Positions 1 through 7,460 of a DNA stretch of 64,000 nt are shown here, in pieces; the stretch's first letter is position 1, and every line of letters starts with the position of its first letter. A program made the position numbers and the translations under genes. The DNA comes from Paracoccus maritimus (lineage in GTDB: Bacteria > Pseudomonadota > Alphaproteobacteria > Rhodobacterales > Rhodobacteraceae), in NCBI RefSeq assembly GCF_025195095.1, contig NZ_JANAVZ010000003.1, positions 1 through 64,000 of the forward strand. Reading direction: 5' to 3'. The notes under the pieces are model-generated. The model was not told the origin of the DNA and did no database searches. It worked only from the letters and a program-made list of their open reading frames with translations.

Positions 1-1017
1 GGCATTGCCGTACTTCGAGATGCGGCTCTGACCGCGGAACATGCCGGACTGCACGGTGGCGAGATCCATGCCGCAGAACTTCAGGAACTGCCGGTGATGC
101 CGAAAGCGGCGCAGGTCGCCAGCCTCCGCCAAGATGGTCATGGCATTGATCGGGCCGATGCCGGGGATGGTTGTCAGCAACCGATAGTCAGGCAGATCGG
201 AGAGCAGCTCGACCGCCCGGGCCTCGATCTCGTTGCGCTGGCGGACAAGGCTTCTGCCTTCGGCAAGGACGAGGCGGAACATGCGAACCGCGTCGGAATC
301 TGGGTCCACCGGCAGTCCGACAGAGTCGACGGCCGTCGCGTAAATATCTGAAAGCAGGCGTTCTTTGGAAACCCTCTTGCCCACTACCTGCCAGGCATCT
401 GCGATGAAAGCGTCCTGGCTCATGGCCGTGATCATCGCCGGTGTCGGGTACTTCTCGAGGAATGCCAGAAACCAATCGGTTCGGGAGCTTCGATGAAACC
501 GCTCGGCTTCGGGGAAGTAGAGCGGCAGGTAATGCGTCAGGATGCGGTGCCAGAGCTCGGTCTTCGAACGCGAGACGATCTCGTGCGTCTTCGACAACTC
601 CTGGATGTCGGCGGTCCCGACGACCAGCGGGTCGTGGAAGAACTGTACGGCGCCAATCTCCAGCATGTGCAGGATGACCTGAGCGTCTTTCGGGTCGTTC
701 TTGTCCCAACAGTTGTGCAAGGCCTCGCGCGTCCGAGCGAGACCGACGGAGGAAACGAGCTTCAGTTCGAATCCGGCCTGTCCGAGATGATGCGCCAGCG
801 GCCGGTGATAGTTGCCGGTCGCCTCGAACCCAATCCGAACAGGCATGTCGTAACCGACCAACGCCGCGGACAAACGATGGAAGCCTTCCAACGTGTTCAT
901 GATCGTCATACGGCGACGACGCTTCTTGCCCGGTACCCCGATCAGCACCTCGTGGCGGTGCTTGGAAATGTCGATGGCGACCAACAAGGTCGGCGCGATA
1001 GAATGGGTGGCGGTCAT
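1..1017 (-). CDS. IS110-family transposase, 3' end beyond window
   Basis: The frame is open from an ATG at 1017 to the window edge (339 codons visible), so the C-terminus is missing. The N-terminal RuvC-like DEDD nuclease domain shows Asp16 in VAIDISKHRHE, Glu65 in GFEATGNY, and Asp108/Asp111 in KNDPKDAQ. The second half carries IPGIGPINAMTILAE, the helix-hairpin-helix start of the transposase_20 domain, and continues into FCGMDLATVQSG. IS110 elements move as circular intermediates without classic terminal repeats, and recent work shows that their noncoding end encodes a guide (bridge) RNA. The visible part has no stop or frameshift, so this is the only intact-looking transposase reading frame in the window. 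The family call is secure; whether the element is active is unknown. Confidence 0.9.
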   Translation of the reverse strand, partial: MTATHSIAPTLLVAIDISKHRHEVLIGVPGKKRRRRMTIMNTLEGFHRLSAALVGYDMPVRIGFEATGNYHRPLAHHLGQAGFELKLVSSVGLARTREALHNCWDKNDPKDAQVILHMLEIGAVQFFHDPLVVGTADIQELSKTHEIVSRSKTELWHRILTHYLPLYFPEAERFHRSSRTDWFLAFLEKYPTPAMITAMSQDAFIADAWQVVGKRVSKERLLSDIYATAVDSVGLPVDPDSDAVRMFRLVLAEGRSLVRQRNEIEARAVELLSDLPDYRLLTTIPGIGPINAMTILAEAGDLRRFRHHRQFLKFCGMDLATVQSGMFRGQSRISKYGNA

Positions 1018-1072
1018 AGCCGGTCTCCTCGGCGGTGTGGTTGTGCAAAACCACTGTTGAGACCTGAGACAC

Positions 1073-1123
1073 GGTTATGGCCACACGCTGCGCTATTTGG
1101 GGGCTGCGCGCGCGGCCATAACC
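1073..1123. repeat. Inverted repeat upstream of the IS110 transposase
   Basis: GGTTATGGCC at 1073-1082 is the exact reverse complement of GGCCATAACC at 1114-1123, separated by 31 bases. Flanking CTGTT and AACAG also pair imperfectly. The repeat lies 56 bases upstream of the transposase start, in the noncoding end of the IS110 element. It could be part of the element's end or of a structured RNA such as a bridge RNA. The boundary with the adjacent IS3 fragment (recognisable from 1154) is not resolved. Confidence 0.55.
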
Positions 1124-1153
1124 TCAAAACAGTGCCACTTCCCGACGTGCTAC

Positions 1154-1443
1154 GGCACGGAGTTCATCGCCCAGAAGGTGCGCGACTGGATCGCGGCGGT
1201 TGGGGTCAAGACCGCGTAGATCGAACCGGGATCCCCCTGGAAAAACGGCCATGTCGAGAGCGTCAACGCCAGGCCTCGGGACGAACTGCTCAACGGCGAA
1301 ATCTTCCATTCGCCGAGAGAGGCGCGGATCCTGATCGAACGATGGCGCCGCCACTAGCTGTGCGGCCGCATGGCGCCCTGGGCTATCGGCCACCGACGCC
1401 CGGGACCACCATCCCGATGGACCAAGGGCCAATCCTGCAATAA
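1154..1443 (+). pseudogene. IS3-family transposase OrfB fragment, stop and frameshift
   Basis: Translation from 1154 gives GTEFIAQKVRDWIAAVG, then a TAG at 1217-1219, then IEPGSPWKNGHVESVNARPR and a stop at 1355. A second frame resumes at about 1360 with VRPHGALGYRPPTPGTT and ends at 1443. These pieces are the C-terminal half of the DDE integrase core of IS3-family OrfB; the catalytic Glu is in the WKNGHVES segment. One in-frame stop and one frameshift make it nonfunctional, and the N-terminal two thirds of OrfB are missing. It sits next to the IS110 end at 1017-1123, which may have inserted into or beside it. Confidence 0.75.
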
Positions 1444-1481
1444 CTCTCAAACCGGACAACACGAGAGCGGCAGGTCAAAGT

Positions 1482-1700
1482 CCGCCAAGCCTTCAGCTTT
1501 TCGGCCGCATCCGCAAGGTTCATGAACCAGTGCTGGGTCAGGCATTCCGTCCGGAACCGACCATTGAACGCCTCAATGAACGCATTGTTGGTCGCCTGGC
1601 TGATGCCCATATTACGGTGAATCTCGGCAACGGGCGTGCCTTCCTCGCCTTGCTTCAGGATGAACGCCTTCTGCGCGTCCGGAAACTTGCTCGCCTTCAT
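1482..1700 (-). pseudogene. IS3-family element with internal deletion (OrfA start joined to OrfB end)
   Basis: The ATG at 1700 begins MKASKFPDAQKAFILKQG, the helix-turn-helix start of IS3 OrfA. After about 37 residues (GISQAT) it jumps into FIEAFNGRFRTECL and LADAAEKLKAWR, which is the C-terminal part of the OrfB integrase core. Everything between, normally some 250-300 residues, is gone without breaking the frame. Similarity stops at about 1482, where it meets the opposite-strand fragment ending at 1443. A sequence resembling an IS3 terminal repeat (CCCAGTTTTCGGGGATCAG) lies at about 1759-1777. It is a deletion remnant and not a functional gene. Confidence 0.75.
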
Positions 1701-1784
1701 GCGAATCCGCTCCTCTCCCAGCCGGGAAAGCGTCGCGGATAACTCCAGCCCAAAACGACCCAGTTTTCGGGGATCAGATCACCC

Positions 1785-1984
1785 CGCACGAGACCATGCC
1801 CTGCCAGTTGGAGACATAGGTGAGAACGCTGACACAGAACCGGTTCGGCATATCGGCGATGAAGCCACGGTTCACCCTGTCATCCGGACAAGCTTGGCTC
1901 GCATCGGGATTTGGTCGTGATCACCTTCTTGCCGCGGACAACACCATGTAATCCCATGGCCATCATCTGCCGTTCCAGCCTGCA
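1785..1984 (-). pseudogene. Second IS3-family OrfB remnant
   Basis: Read on the minus strand, one frame gives ERQMMAMGLHGVVRGKKV and then stops. A second frame gives VNRGFIADMPNRF and LTYVSNWQGM. These match the IS3 OrfB pattern in which the HTH_21 region (MxxxGLRGVxRGK) is followed by VNRxFxAxxPNxLWVxDxTYVxTWxG at the start of the integrase core. The catalytic first Asp of the DxTYV motif has been lost (SVLTYV). At least one frameshift separates the two parts. The fragment has no visible start or end and abuts the integrase stub at 1985. Confidence 0.65.
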
Positions 1985-2179
1985 GTGGGCGATGTCGTGA
2001 CCGCCGCGGCGACGCGCCTGCTGGACGCCGGCGCCGACCTCAAGGAAATCGCGACACATATGGGGTGGTCACTGAAGCACGCGACCGAGGTCACCGAGTG
2101 CTATGTCGCACTGTCATCGGCATTGCCTGACAGCCTCGGCGAGAATCTTCGAAAGGCCGAAACGGGAACAAAACGGTAA
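1985..2179 (+). pseudogene. Tyrosine recombinase (integrase) C-terminal fragment
   Basis: Only about 64 residues remain: AAATRLLDAGADLKEIATHMGW followed by TECYVALSS. This is the end of a tyrosine recombinase catalytic domain, where an xxTAATxLxxAG helix is followed by IAxxMGWS and the nucleophilic Tyr in a RYVAL-type context. Here that is the Tyr of CYVAL. The HxxR box and all upstream sequence are absent, and the frame begins directly after IS3 debris. It ends 41 bases from the 3' end of tRNA-Pro, the standard place for an integrase of an element inserted at a tRNA gene. The family call is moderate; it cannot be functional. Confidence 0.6.
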
Positions 2180-2220
2180 ACGTGCCTGTAAACCGGCCAC
2201 CTTGGAGAGGTGCTAAGTGC

Positions 2221-2297
<77 letters not shown>

Positions 2298-2340
2298 ACA
2301 GCGGTGCTTCTAGACCATGATCGCGGCGGTGGAAAGAGGG

Positions 2341-2913
2341 TTAGCGACAAGGCCAGGCGGCAGTTGGCTGCGGGATCCGGGGATGCGCCATCACCTGCCC
2401 CGGCGACAGCCCAAGGCGCGCCGCTTCGCCTCCGGCGAGCTCAAGCACCATCAGCCGTCGTGGATCAGGATCTCCGTTCACCGCGCCAGGGATCGGCGTC
2501 TCGTCCAGCGGACGCGCCTTGGCGTGGACATGGCGGATCACCCCCGTCCGGTCCAGAAAGATCATGTCCAGAGGGATCAGCGTGTTCCGCATCCAGAACG
2601 ACACCTCGCGCGCGCTGTCATAGATAAACAGCATACCCTCGCCTTCGGGCAGGTTGCGCCGGAACATCAGACCCTGCGCGCGCTCATCTACATCATCCGC
2701 GATTTCGACCGCGATGCTTTTCTGCCCGGTGGGCGTCTGGAAGATCACCTTGTCCGGGGCGCAGGCTGCGGGCACGCGGGCCGCCGCCGTGGCCAGGCCG
2801 GGTGCCGCGATCAGCAAAATCACCATCGCAAAGGCAAGGACGACCGCGCCCGACCTGTGCCTTCGCGATCCGTCAGCGGAAACGCTATTCGGCGACATGA
2901 GCCAGAAAGTCAT
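2341..2913 (-). CDS. DUF192 family protein, exported
   Basis: A protein of 190 residues. The N-terminus holds a basic stretch (SRRHRS) and a hydrophobic segment (VVLAFAMVILLIAAPGLATA) that should act as a signal or anchor. The rest is a DUF192 domain (PF02643), recognisable from RAQGLMFRRNLPEGEGMLF, VSFWMRNTLIPLDMIFLD and LELAGGEAARLGLSPG. Its molecular role is unknown. The ATG at 2913 was chosen because AGGA lies five bases upstream; ATGs at 2934 and 2898 are alternatives. Its start overlaps the end of the cold-shock gene on the same strand by 29 bases, so the two are probably co-transcribed and translationally coupled. Confidence 0.85.
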   Translation of the reverse strand: MTFWLMSPNSVSADGSRRHRSGAVVLAFAMVILLIAAPGLATAAARVPAACAPDKVIFQTPTGQKSIAVEIADDVDERAQGLMFRRNLPEGEGMLFIYDSAREVSFWMRNTLIPLDMIFLDRTGVIRHVHAKARPLDETPIPGAVNGDPDPRRLMVLELAGGEAARLGLSPGQVMAHPRIPQPTAAWPCR

Positions 2914-3487
2914 CCTGGTCCTGCTCCGGTTCATGTCCGGCTAAAGGGCCAAGGGCCAACTCACTTTCCTCTCCACCACGATCCCAGCTTGTGATTTGGG
3001 CGGCCATCAGTCCGCGCGGCCCCTCGACCACGCGCATGCCGATCGCCTCGCCGATGGCAAGGTCCGAGAAACCTGAATGGCGCAGAACCTCGATATGAAT
3101 GAACACGTCGTCGGGATGACCAAAGATATTCGCGAAACCGAATCCCTTGCCCTTGTCGAACCACTTCACGCGGGCGGGACGCAAAGGCAAAGCGTCCAGA
3201 TTCTCGACCACCTCGCTGTCGAGATCGGCGATCGGTGGCGTACCGTCGGATTCGGGCGGCTCGATCTCAAGAACCTCGGAGGCCTGCAGCCCCCGTGTGG
3301 TGGGCTGAACCCATGCCGTCACGCGAGACTGGTCGGCAACCGAACTGCGGCCGAAATTGCGCAAAACATTCGCGTGCAAAAGAATGTCGGGGCCACCATC
3401 CGCATTCAGGATGAAACCATAGCCCTTGGTGGGATCAAACCATTTGACCCGCCCCGAGACAAGCTTCATCCCATCATCATCAGTCAT
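2885..3487 (-). CDS. Double cold-shock-domain protein
   Basis: A 200-residue protein with two cold-shock domains joined by an acidic linker. The first has GRVKWFDPTKGYGFIL and DILLHANVL; the second has ARVKWFDKGKGFGFAN and DVFIHIEVLR. These are the RNP1- and RNP2-type nucleic-acid binding strands of CspA proteins. Tandem CSD proteins of about 200 residues are common in Alphaproteobacteria and bind single-stranded RNA or DNA. The ATG at 3487 has GGTGAG five bases upstream and is preferred over the upstream start at 3508. The protein continues past the second domain into an acidic tail (EQDQDDFLAHVAE) that overlaps the DUF192 gene. Confidence 0.92.
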   Translation of the reverse strand: MTDDDGMKLVSGRVKWFDPTKGYGFILNADGGPDILLHANVLRNFGRSSVADQSRVTAWVQPTTRGLQASEVLEIEPPESDGTPPIADLDSEVVENLDALPLRPARVKWFDKGKGFGFANIFGHPDDVFIHIEVLRHSGFSDLAIGEAIGMRVVEGPRGLMAAQITSWDRGGEESELALGPLAGHEPEQDQDDFLAHVAE

Positions 3488-3657
3488 TTTCTCACCACTA
3501 TCGCGCACTCGCTACCCTGCCCCTCAACATTACGCTTTCGGGCGGTCCGGTTCAAATGCTTTGAAAGCATGAAACTGCGCCCTAGAACGTCAAGAAATCA
3601 AGGTCTTCGACATACCCTGCTGAAAAGTGTCGATCCGCGTGTCTTTTCGGTCAAGCC

Positions 3658-4266
3658 TTACGGATGCAATCTTTCGACATTCCAGCAAAGATCCGCCTCT
3701 TTTGTCCAGCGGAACCGGTCATGCAAGCGGAACGCTCCGTCACTCCAGAATTCGATCTGGATGGGCGTGATCCTGAATCCACCCCAGAAAGGCGGGCGCG
3801 GCGGTTTCGTTCCGTGGACGAGCCCCTGCCGGGCCGCCGCGGCCATCAGCGTCGTGCGACTGTCCAGCGGCTGTGACTGCCGCGACGCCCAGGCACCGAT
3901 GCGGCTTTGCAGTGATCTGCTGTTGTAATATTCATCCGCCTGCAGGCCATCCTCGCGCGTGACGGTGCCGCGCACGCGAATCTGCCGGCGCAGCGACTTC
4001 CAGTGCATCACGAACGCCGCCTTTCCGGTGGCCTCGATCTGTCGGCCCTTGGCGCTGTCATAGTTGGTGTAGAAGACGAATGCGTCGGCCTCGATCTCTT
4101 TCAGCAAGACCATTCGCACATCCGGCAGCCCTTCGGGATCGACGGTGGCCAGCGCGATGGCATTTGGATCGTTTGGTTCGCTGGCCTCGGCCTCGGCCAG
4201 CCAGGCGCGTGCGATGGAAAACGGGTCGTCGCCCGCAAAGATACCTGTCCGGTCGCTCATCATCAT
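3658..4266 (-). CDS. pdxH: Pyridoxamine 5'-phosphate oxidase
   Basis: An FMN-dependent oxidase of about 200 residues that converts pyridoxamine or pyridoxine 5'-phosphate to PLP in the cytoplasm. Typical segments are [50 protein letters not shown], and the C-terminal [17 protein letters not shown] followed by RLHDRF, ending in WNVERLHP. Length and order match the family. Three ATGs in a row (4266, 4263, 4260) follow AAGGGG; the last has the best spacing. It is divergent from fabI, with a 73-base shared upstream region. Confidence 0.96.
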   Translation of the reverse strand: MMMSDRTGIFAGDDPFSIARAWLAEAEASEPNDPNAIALATVDPEGLPDVRMVLLKEIEADAFVFYTNYDSAKGRQIEATGKAAFVMHWKSLRRQIRVRGTVTREDGLQADEYYNSRSLQSRIGAWASRQSQPLDSRTTLMAAAARQGLVHGTKPPRPPFWGGFRITPIQIEFWSDGAFRLHDRFRWTKEADLCWNVERLHP

Positions 4267-4339
4267 CCCCTTGCGCTTGATGCGGCAGCATACTTGGCCT
4301 AATCACGTCTCGACGGGTTGAAAGCGCGAGGGGCAGCAC

Positions 4340-5173
4340 ATGTCAAGCGAGCAGCATACCGGCCTGATGGCCGGGAAACGCGGTCTCATCATGGGACTGG
4401 CCAATGACAAGTCGATTGCCTGGGGAATTGCCAAGGCACTGGCGGACGAAGGTGCCGATCTGGCGTTTTCGTATCAGGGAGAGGCGCTGAAGAAACGGGT
4501 CGATCCTTTGGCGGCACAATTGGGGTCGGCGCTGGTCCTGCCCTGCGATGTCGGTGACGAAAGCTCGATCGAACTGCTGTTCAATCGTCTGGAAGAGGAA
4601 TGGGGCAAGCTTGATTTCCTGGTCCACGCGATCGGCTTTTCGGACAAGGATCAGCTGCGCGGCCGTTATGCCGAGACCACGCGCGACAATTTCCTGAAGA
4701 CGATGGACATCTCGGTCTTCTCGTTCACCTCCGTCGCCAAGCGGGCGGCAGCGCTGATGCCGGACGGCGGCAGCATGGTGACGCTGACCTATTACGGCGC
4801 GGAACGTGTGATGCCGCATTACAACGTGATGGGCGTCGCCAAGGCCGCGCTTGAGGCAAGCGTGCGCTATCTGGCCGAGGATTTCGGCAAGGACGGTATC
4901 CGCGTGAATGCGATCAGCGCCGGACCGATCCGCACCCTCGCCGCCAGCGGCATCGGCGATTTCCGCTACATCATGAAGTGGAACGAACTGAACGCCCCGC
5001 TGCGCCGCAACGTCACGCAAGAGGATGTCGGCAACTCGGCGCTGTATCTTCTGTCGCGGCTTGGCGCTGGCGTGACGGGCGAAACACATCACGTCGATGC
5101 GGGCTATCATGTCGTGGGCATGAAGGCGGTCGATGCGCCCGATATCGCAGCGGCGGTGGAGCGCAAGGACTGA
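4340..5173 (+). CDS. fabI: Enoyl-[acyl-carrier-protein] reductase (NADH) FabI
   Basis: A 277-residue short-chain dehydrogenase fold enzyme that carries out the last reductive step of fatty acid elongation. The N-terminus has the FabI version of the Rossmann motif (GLANDKSIAWGIAK). The active site shows Tyr151 and Tyr161-x6-Lys168 (YNVMGVAK), the spacing that separates FabI from ordinary SDRs. The substrate-binding loop SAGPIRTLAASGIGDF and the C-terminal GETHHVDAGYHVVGM are also typical. It is followed after one base by the LysE-type gene, so the two probably share a transcript, and gpt follows 12 bases later. Confidence 0.96.
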   Translation: MSSEQHTGLMAGKRGLIMGLANDKSIAWGIAKALADEGADLAFSYQGEALKKRVDPLAAQLGSALVLPCDVGDESSIELLFNRLEEEWGKLDFLVHAIGFSDKDQLRGRYAETTRDNFLKTMDISVFSFTSVAKRAAALMPDGGSMVTLTYYGAERVMPHYNVMGVAKAALEASVRYLAEDFGKDGIRVNAISAGPIRTLAASGIGDFRYIMKWNELNAPLRRNVTQEDVGNSALYLLSRLGAGVTGETHHVDAGYHVVGMKAVDAPDIAAAVERKD

Positions 5174-5174
5174 C

Positions 5175-5789
5175 ATGACGCTGGCGGCGCTGATCGCGGT
5201 CTATCTGGTGCATCTTGCGGCGGCAATTTCTCCGGGGCCTGCGGTCCTCATGGCGGCGCGCACCTCGCTTAGTCACGGCTTCGCGCGCAGCGCGTGGCTG
5301 TCGGTCGGTCTTGGCCTTGGCGCCTGTATCTGGGCGGTGACAGCGCTGTTCGGGCTGGCCGTGCTGTTTCGTGTCGCCCCGGCGCTGTTGGTGGCGCTGA
5401 AGATCGGCGGCGCGATCTACCTGTTGTGGCTGGCCTTCAAGATCTGGCGCCATGCCGCCGACGGCATCGAGGACGACGCGAACCTGCATCAGGTGCGCGG
5501 CCGCGCCGCACTGGTCCGTCAAGGCATCGCCGTGCAGCTGGCGAATCCCAAGCCCGCCGTGTTCTTCGGAACGATATTTCTGACGCTTGTGCCCCGCGAT
5601 GCGCCGATCTGGGCACTGGCGGTGATTCTGCTGATGATCTTCGTGAACGACGCCGGCTGGAACATGATCGTCGGCCGCATCTTCGCCTTTCGCCGCAGCC
5701 GGGCGACCTATCTGAACCTGAAGACCGTGATCGATCGCGTGTTCGGCGGGTTGCTGGCCCTGTTGGGCCTGAAACTTGCCACGACCTGA
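5175..5789 (+). CDS. LysE/RhtB family amino-acid exporter
   Basis: A 204-residue inner-membrane protein with about six hydrophobic segments. The LysE/RhtB signature is at the N-terminus (AAISPGPAVLMAARTSLSHG), followed by GLGLGACIW and by the second-half motif QLANPKPAVFFGTIF. Members export amino acids or homoserine lactone-type compounds; the substrate cannot be read from the sequence. The ATG at 5175 begins one base after the fabI stop, which argues for coupling and against the longer upstream frame. Confidence 0.9.
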   Translation: MTLAALIAVYLVHLAAAISPGPAVLMAARTSLSHGFARSAWLSVGLGLGACIWAVTALFGLAVLFRVAPALLVALKIGGAIYLLWLAFKIWRHAADGIEDDANLHQVRGRAALVRQGIAVQLANPKPAVFFGTIFLTLVPRDAPIWALAVILLMIFVNDAGWNMIVGRIFAFRRSRATYLNLKTVIDRVFGGLLALLGLKLATT

Positions 5790-5801
5790 GGAGTCCAACC
5801 C

Positions 5802-6302
5802 ATGAATGACCGTTTGCCGCATGAAAAGGGGTTCCATGTCAGTTGGGACCAGCTGCACCGTGATGCCCGCGCGCTGGCGTGGCGGCTGGACGGAACCGAC
5901 TGGCGGGCCGTCGTCGCGGTGACGCGCGGCGGGCTGGTCCCGGCGATGATCGTGGCGCGCGAACTGGATATCCGGACCATCGACACGATCTCGATCCGGT
6001 CCTACAAGGGCGTCGGGTCCGAGGCGGGTCAAGGCGCGCTACAGGTCTTGAAGCGCCCGGACGATACGCTGATGCAGGATGGCGAGGGTATTCTTGTCGT
6101 CGATGACCTGGTCGATTCCGGTCGTACGCTGGAACTGATCCGCGAAATGTATCCCAAGGCGCATTTCGCCACCGTCTATGCCAAGCCGAAGGGCAAGCCG
6201 ATGGTGCAAAGCTGGATCACCGAGGTCAGTCAGGATACTTGGATCTTCTTTCCGTGGGACATGGCGCTGCAATACGTCCAACCCTATCGCGGCGAGGATT
6301 GA
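5802..6302 (+). CDS. gpt: Xanthine phosphoribosyltransferase
   Basis: A 166-residue type I phosphoribosyltransferase of purine salvage that converts xanthine and guanine with PRPP to XMP and GMP. The PRPP loop is [15 protein letters not shown]. The N-terminal [19 protein letters not shown] and the C-terminal WIFFPWDM are typical of Gpt; the hydrophobic FFPW region stacks on the base. AGGAGT lies 11 bases before the ATG. It is the third gene of a probable fabI-lysE-gpt transcript. The following 233 bases (6303-6535) hold no recognisable gene or terminator. Confidence 0.93.
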   Translation: MNDRLPHEKGFHVSWDQLHRDARALAWRLDGTDWRAVVAVTRGGLVPAMIVARELDIRTIDTISIRSYKGVGSEAGQGALQVLKRPDDTLMQDGEGILVVDDLVDSGRTLELIREMYPKAHFATVYAKPKGKPMVQSWITEVSQDTWIFFPWDMALQYVQPYRGED

Positions 6303-6535
6303 TGCGGTAAGTCGGCAGGCCGGCGCCGACACGTTCACACCTGAGGGAACCATCTGATCAAGCTAGACAATTCCTGGTTCTGTGCAGGATAAAGATGGCT
6401 TGTGTGGCACCACCCGTGGCGGAATCCCGCTAGCATTTATCAATCGCAGGAACCGACCGCGCCCCCGGTTCATTGTCCTCTCGAAGCGCATCGCAGGGCC
6501 AACCTGCGGTCCGCGATGACAAACTGGAGGATAAT

Positions 6536-7357
6536 ATGCGTAAGCTTCTTCTGACCACCGCCTTCGTCATGCCGCTGTCGATGGGCGCGGCATTCGCTCA
6601 GGACGACGCCGCCACGACCACGCAAGATCCGGCCGCCACCACGCAGCCGATGGATGGTGCCGCCACCGACCCGATGGCGACGGACCCCGCAGCCGATCCT
6701 GCTGGAGGCGACATGGCCGCAGATCCGGACGCCGAAGCCGCCGATCAGGCTGCGATGGAAGCCGAGGTCGCGGCCAGCGGGAAGGTCGCACAGCAGCAGG
6801 CCGCGAACGAGCTGCGCCTTGACTGGATCACCGATGCGACTGTCACCTCTCCGGACGGAAGCTCGATCGGCGACATCAACGACCTGATTGTCGATGGCGA
6901 AAACGGCGAGATGATCGCAGCGGTTGTTGGCGTCGGCGGGTTCCTTGGCATCGGTGAAAAGCAGATTGCCCTGCCGTGGGATCAATTGACCGTCAACTAC
7001 GACGCGCAGGAGATCAGCAGCGACCTGACTCAGGAAGAGGCCGACGCCGCACCGGAATATGTTTTCCGTGAACGCGAGGAAGCACCCAGTGTCGCACCGG
7101 CAGGTGAAGAGGCGGGCATGGCGACCGATGACGCGATGGCACCGGCGGATGACACGATGGCCCCGGCCGACGGGAGCATGGCGCCAGCAGACGGTACCAT
7201 GGCACCGGCTGAAGAGGGAATGGCGCCTGCCGCAGACGGAATGGCCCCTGCCGAAGACAGCGCGATGCCGGCGGACGGAGAGACCATGGACGGCGAGCAA
7301 CCCGAATCGGACATGGAGCCGATGGAAGGCGAAACCGAACAGCCGGCCAGCAACTGA
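6536..7357 (+). CDS. Secreted PRC-barrel protein with Met-Ala-Pro-Ala heptad repeats
   Basis: A 273-residue protein with a clear signal peptide (MRKLLLTTAFVMPLSMGAAFA). Its middle is a PRC-barrel domain, visible in LRLDWITDATVTSPDGSSIG, DINDLIVDGENGEMIAAVVG and GIGEKQIALPWDQL. Flanking regions are acidic and low-complexity. Before the domain there are Ala/Thr/Asp/Pro runs, and after it seven tandem heptads based on MAPADGT. PRC-barrel proteins with such tails are frequent in Rhodobacteraceae, but their role in the periplasm is unknown. The start at 6536 is preceded by GGAGGATAAT. A strong terminator follows the stop by 23 bases. Confidence 0.88.
   Translation: MRKLLLTTAFVMPLSMGAAFAQDDAATTTQDPAATTQPMDGAATDPMATDPAADPAGGDMAADPDAEAADQAAMEAEVAASGKVAQQQAANELRLDWITDATVTSPDGSSIGDINDLIVDGENGEMIAAVVGVGGFLGIGEKQIALPWDQLTVNYDAQEISSDLTQEEADAAPEYVFREREEAPSVAPAGEEAGMATDDAMAPADDTMAPADGSMAPADGTMAPAEEGMAPAADGMAPAEDSAMPADGETMDGEQPESDMEPMEGETEQPASN
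7135..7281 (+). repeat. Seven 21-bp tandem units coding MAPAxxx heptads
   Basis: Inside the PRC-barrel gene, seven successive 21-base units encode MAPADDT, MAPADGS, MAPADGT, MAPAEEG, MAPAADG, MAPAEDS and AMPADGE. The codons vary between units (for example gcaccggcg, gccccggcc, gcgccagca), so the repeat is maintained more strictly at the protein level than in the DNA. Confidence 0.9.
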
Positions 7358-7380
7358 TCGGACCTGTCACACCATGCAGA

Positions 7381-7408
7381 AAGGGCGGCCATCTGGCCGC
7401 CCTTTTTT
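7381..7408 (+). terminator. Intrinsic terminator between convergent genes
   Basis: AAGGGCGGCC at 7381-7390 pairs perfectly with GGCCGCCCTT at 7395-7404 over a 4-base loop. The run of T continues to 7408. It terminates the PRC-barrel gene; A residues on the other side mean that it may also serve trpE from the opposite strand, though with a weaker T tract (TTTC). Confidence 0.92.
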
Positions 7409-7460
7409 AATGCTCACGCGCGTGATTGAATTTTGAGGACGTGCTTGCAGACCAACGCGG

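Noticed and set aside
188..1084. 298-residue minus-strand open frame
   Set aside because: It is the out-of-frame shadow of the IS110 transposase, which is read in another frame of the same strand and shows the DEDD and helix-hairpin-helix motifs.
7135..7281. CRISPR-like short repeat array
   Set aside because: The 21-base units are contiguous without spacers and encode in-frame heptapeptides.
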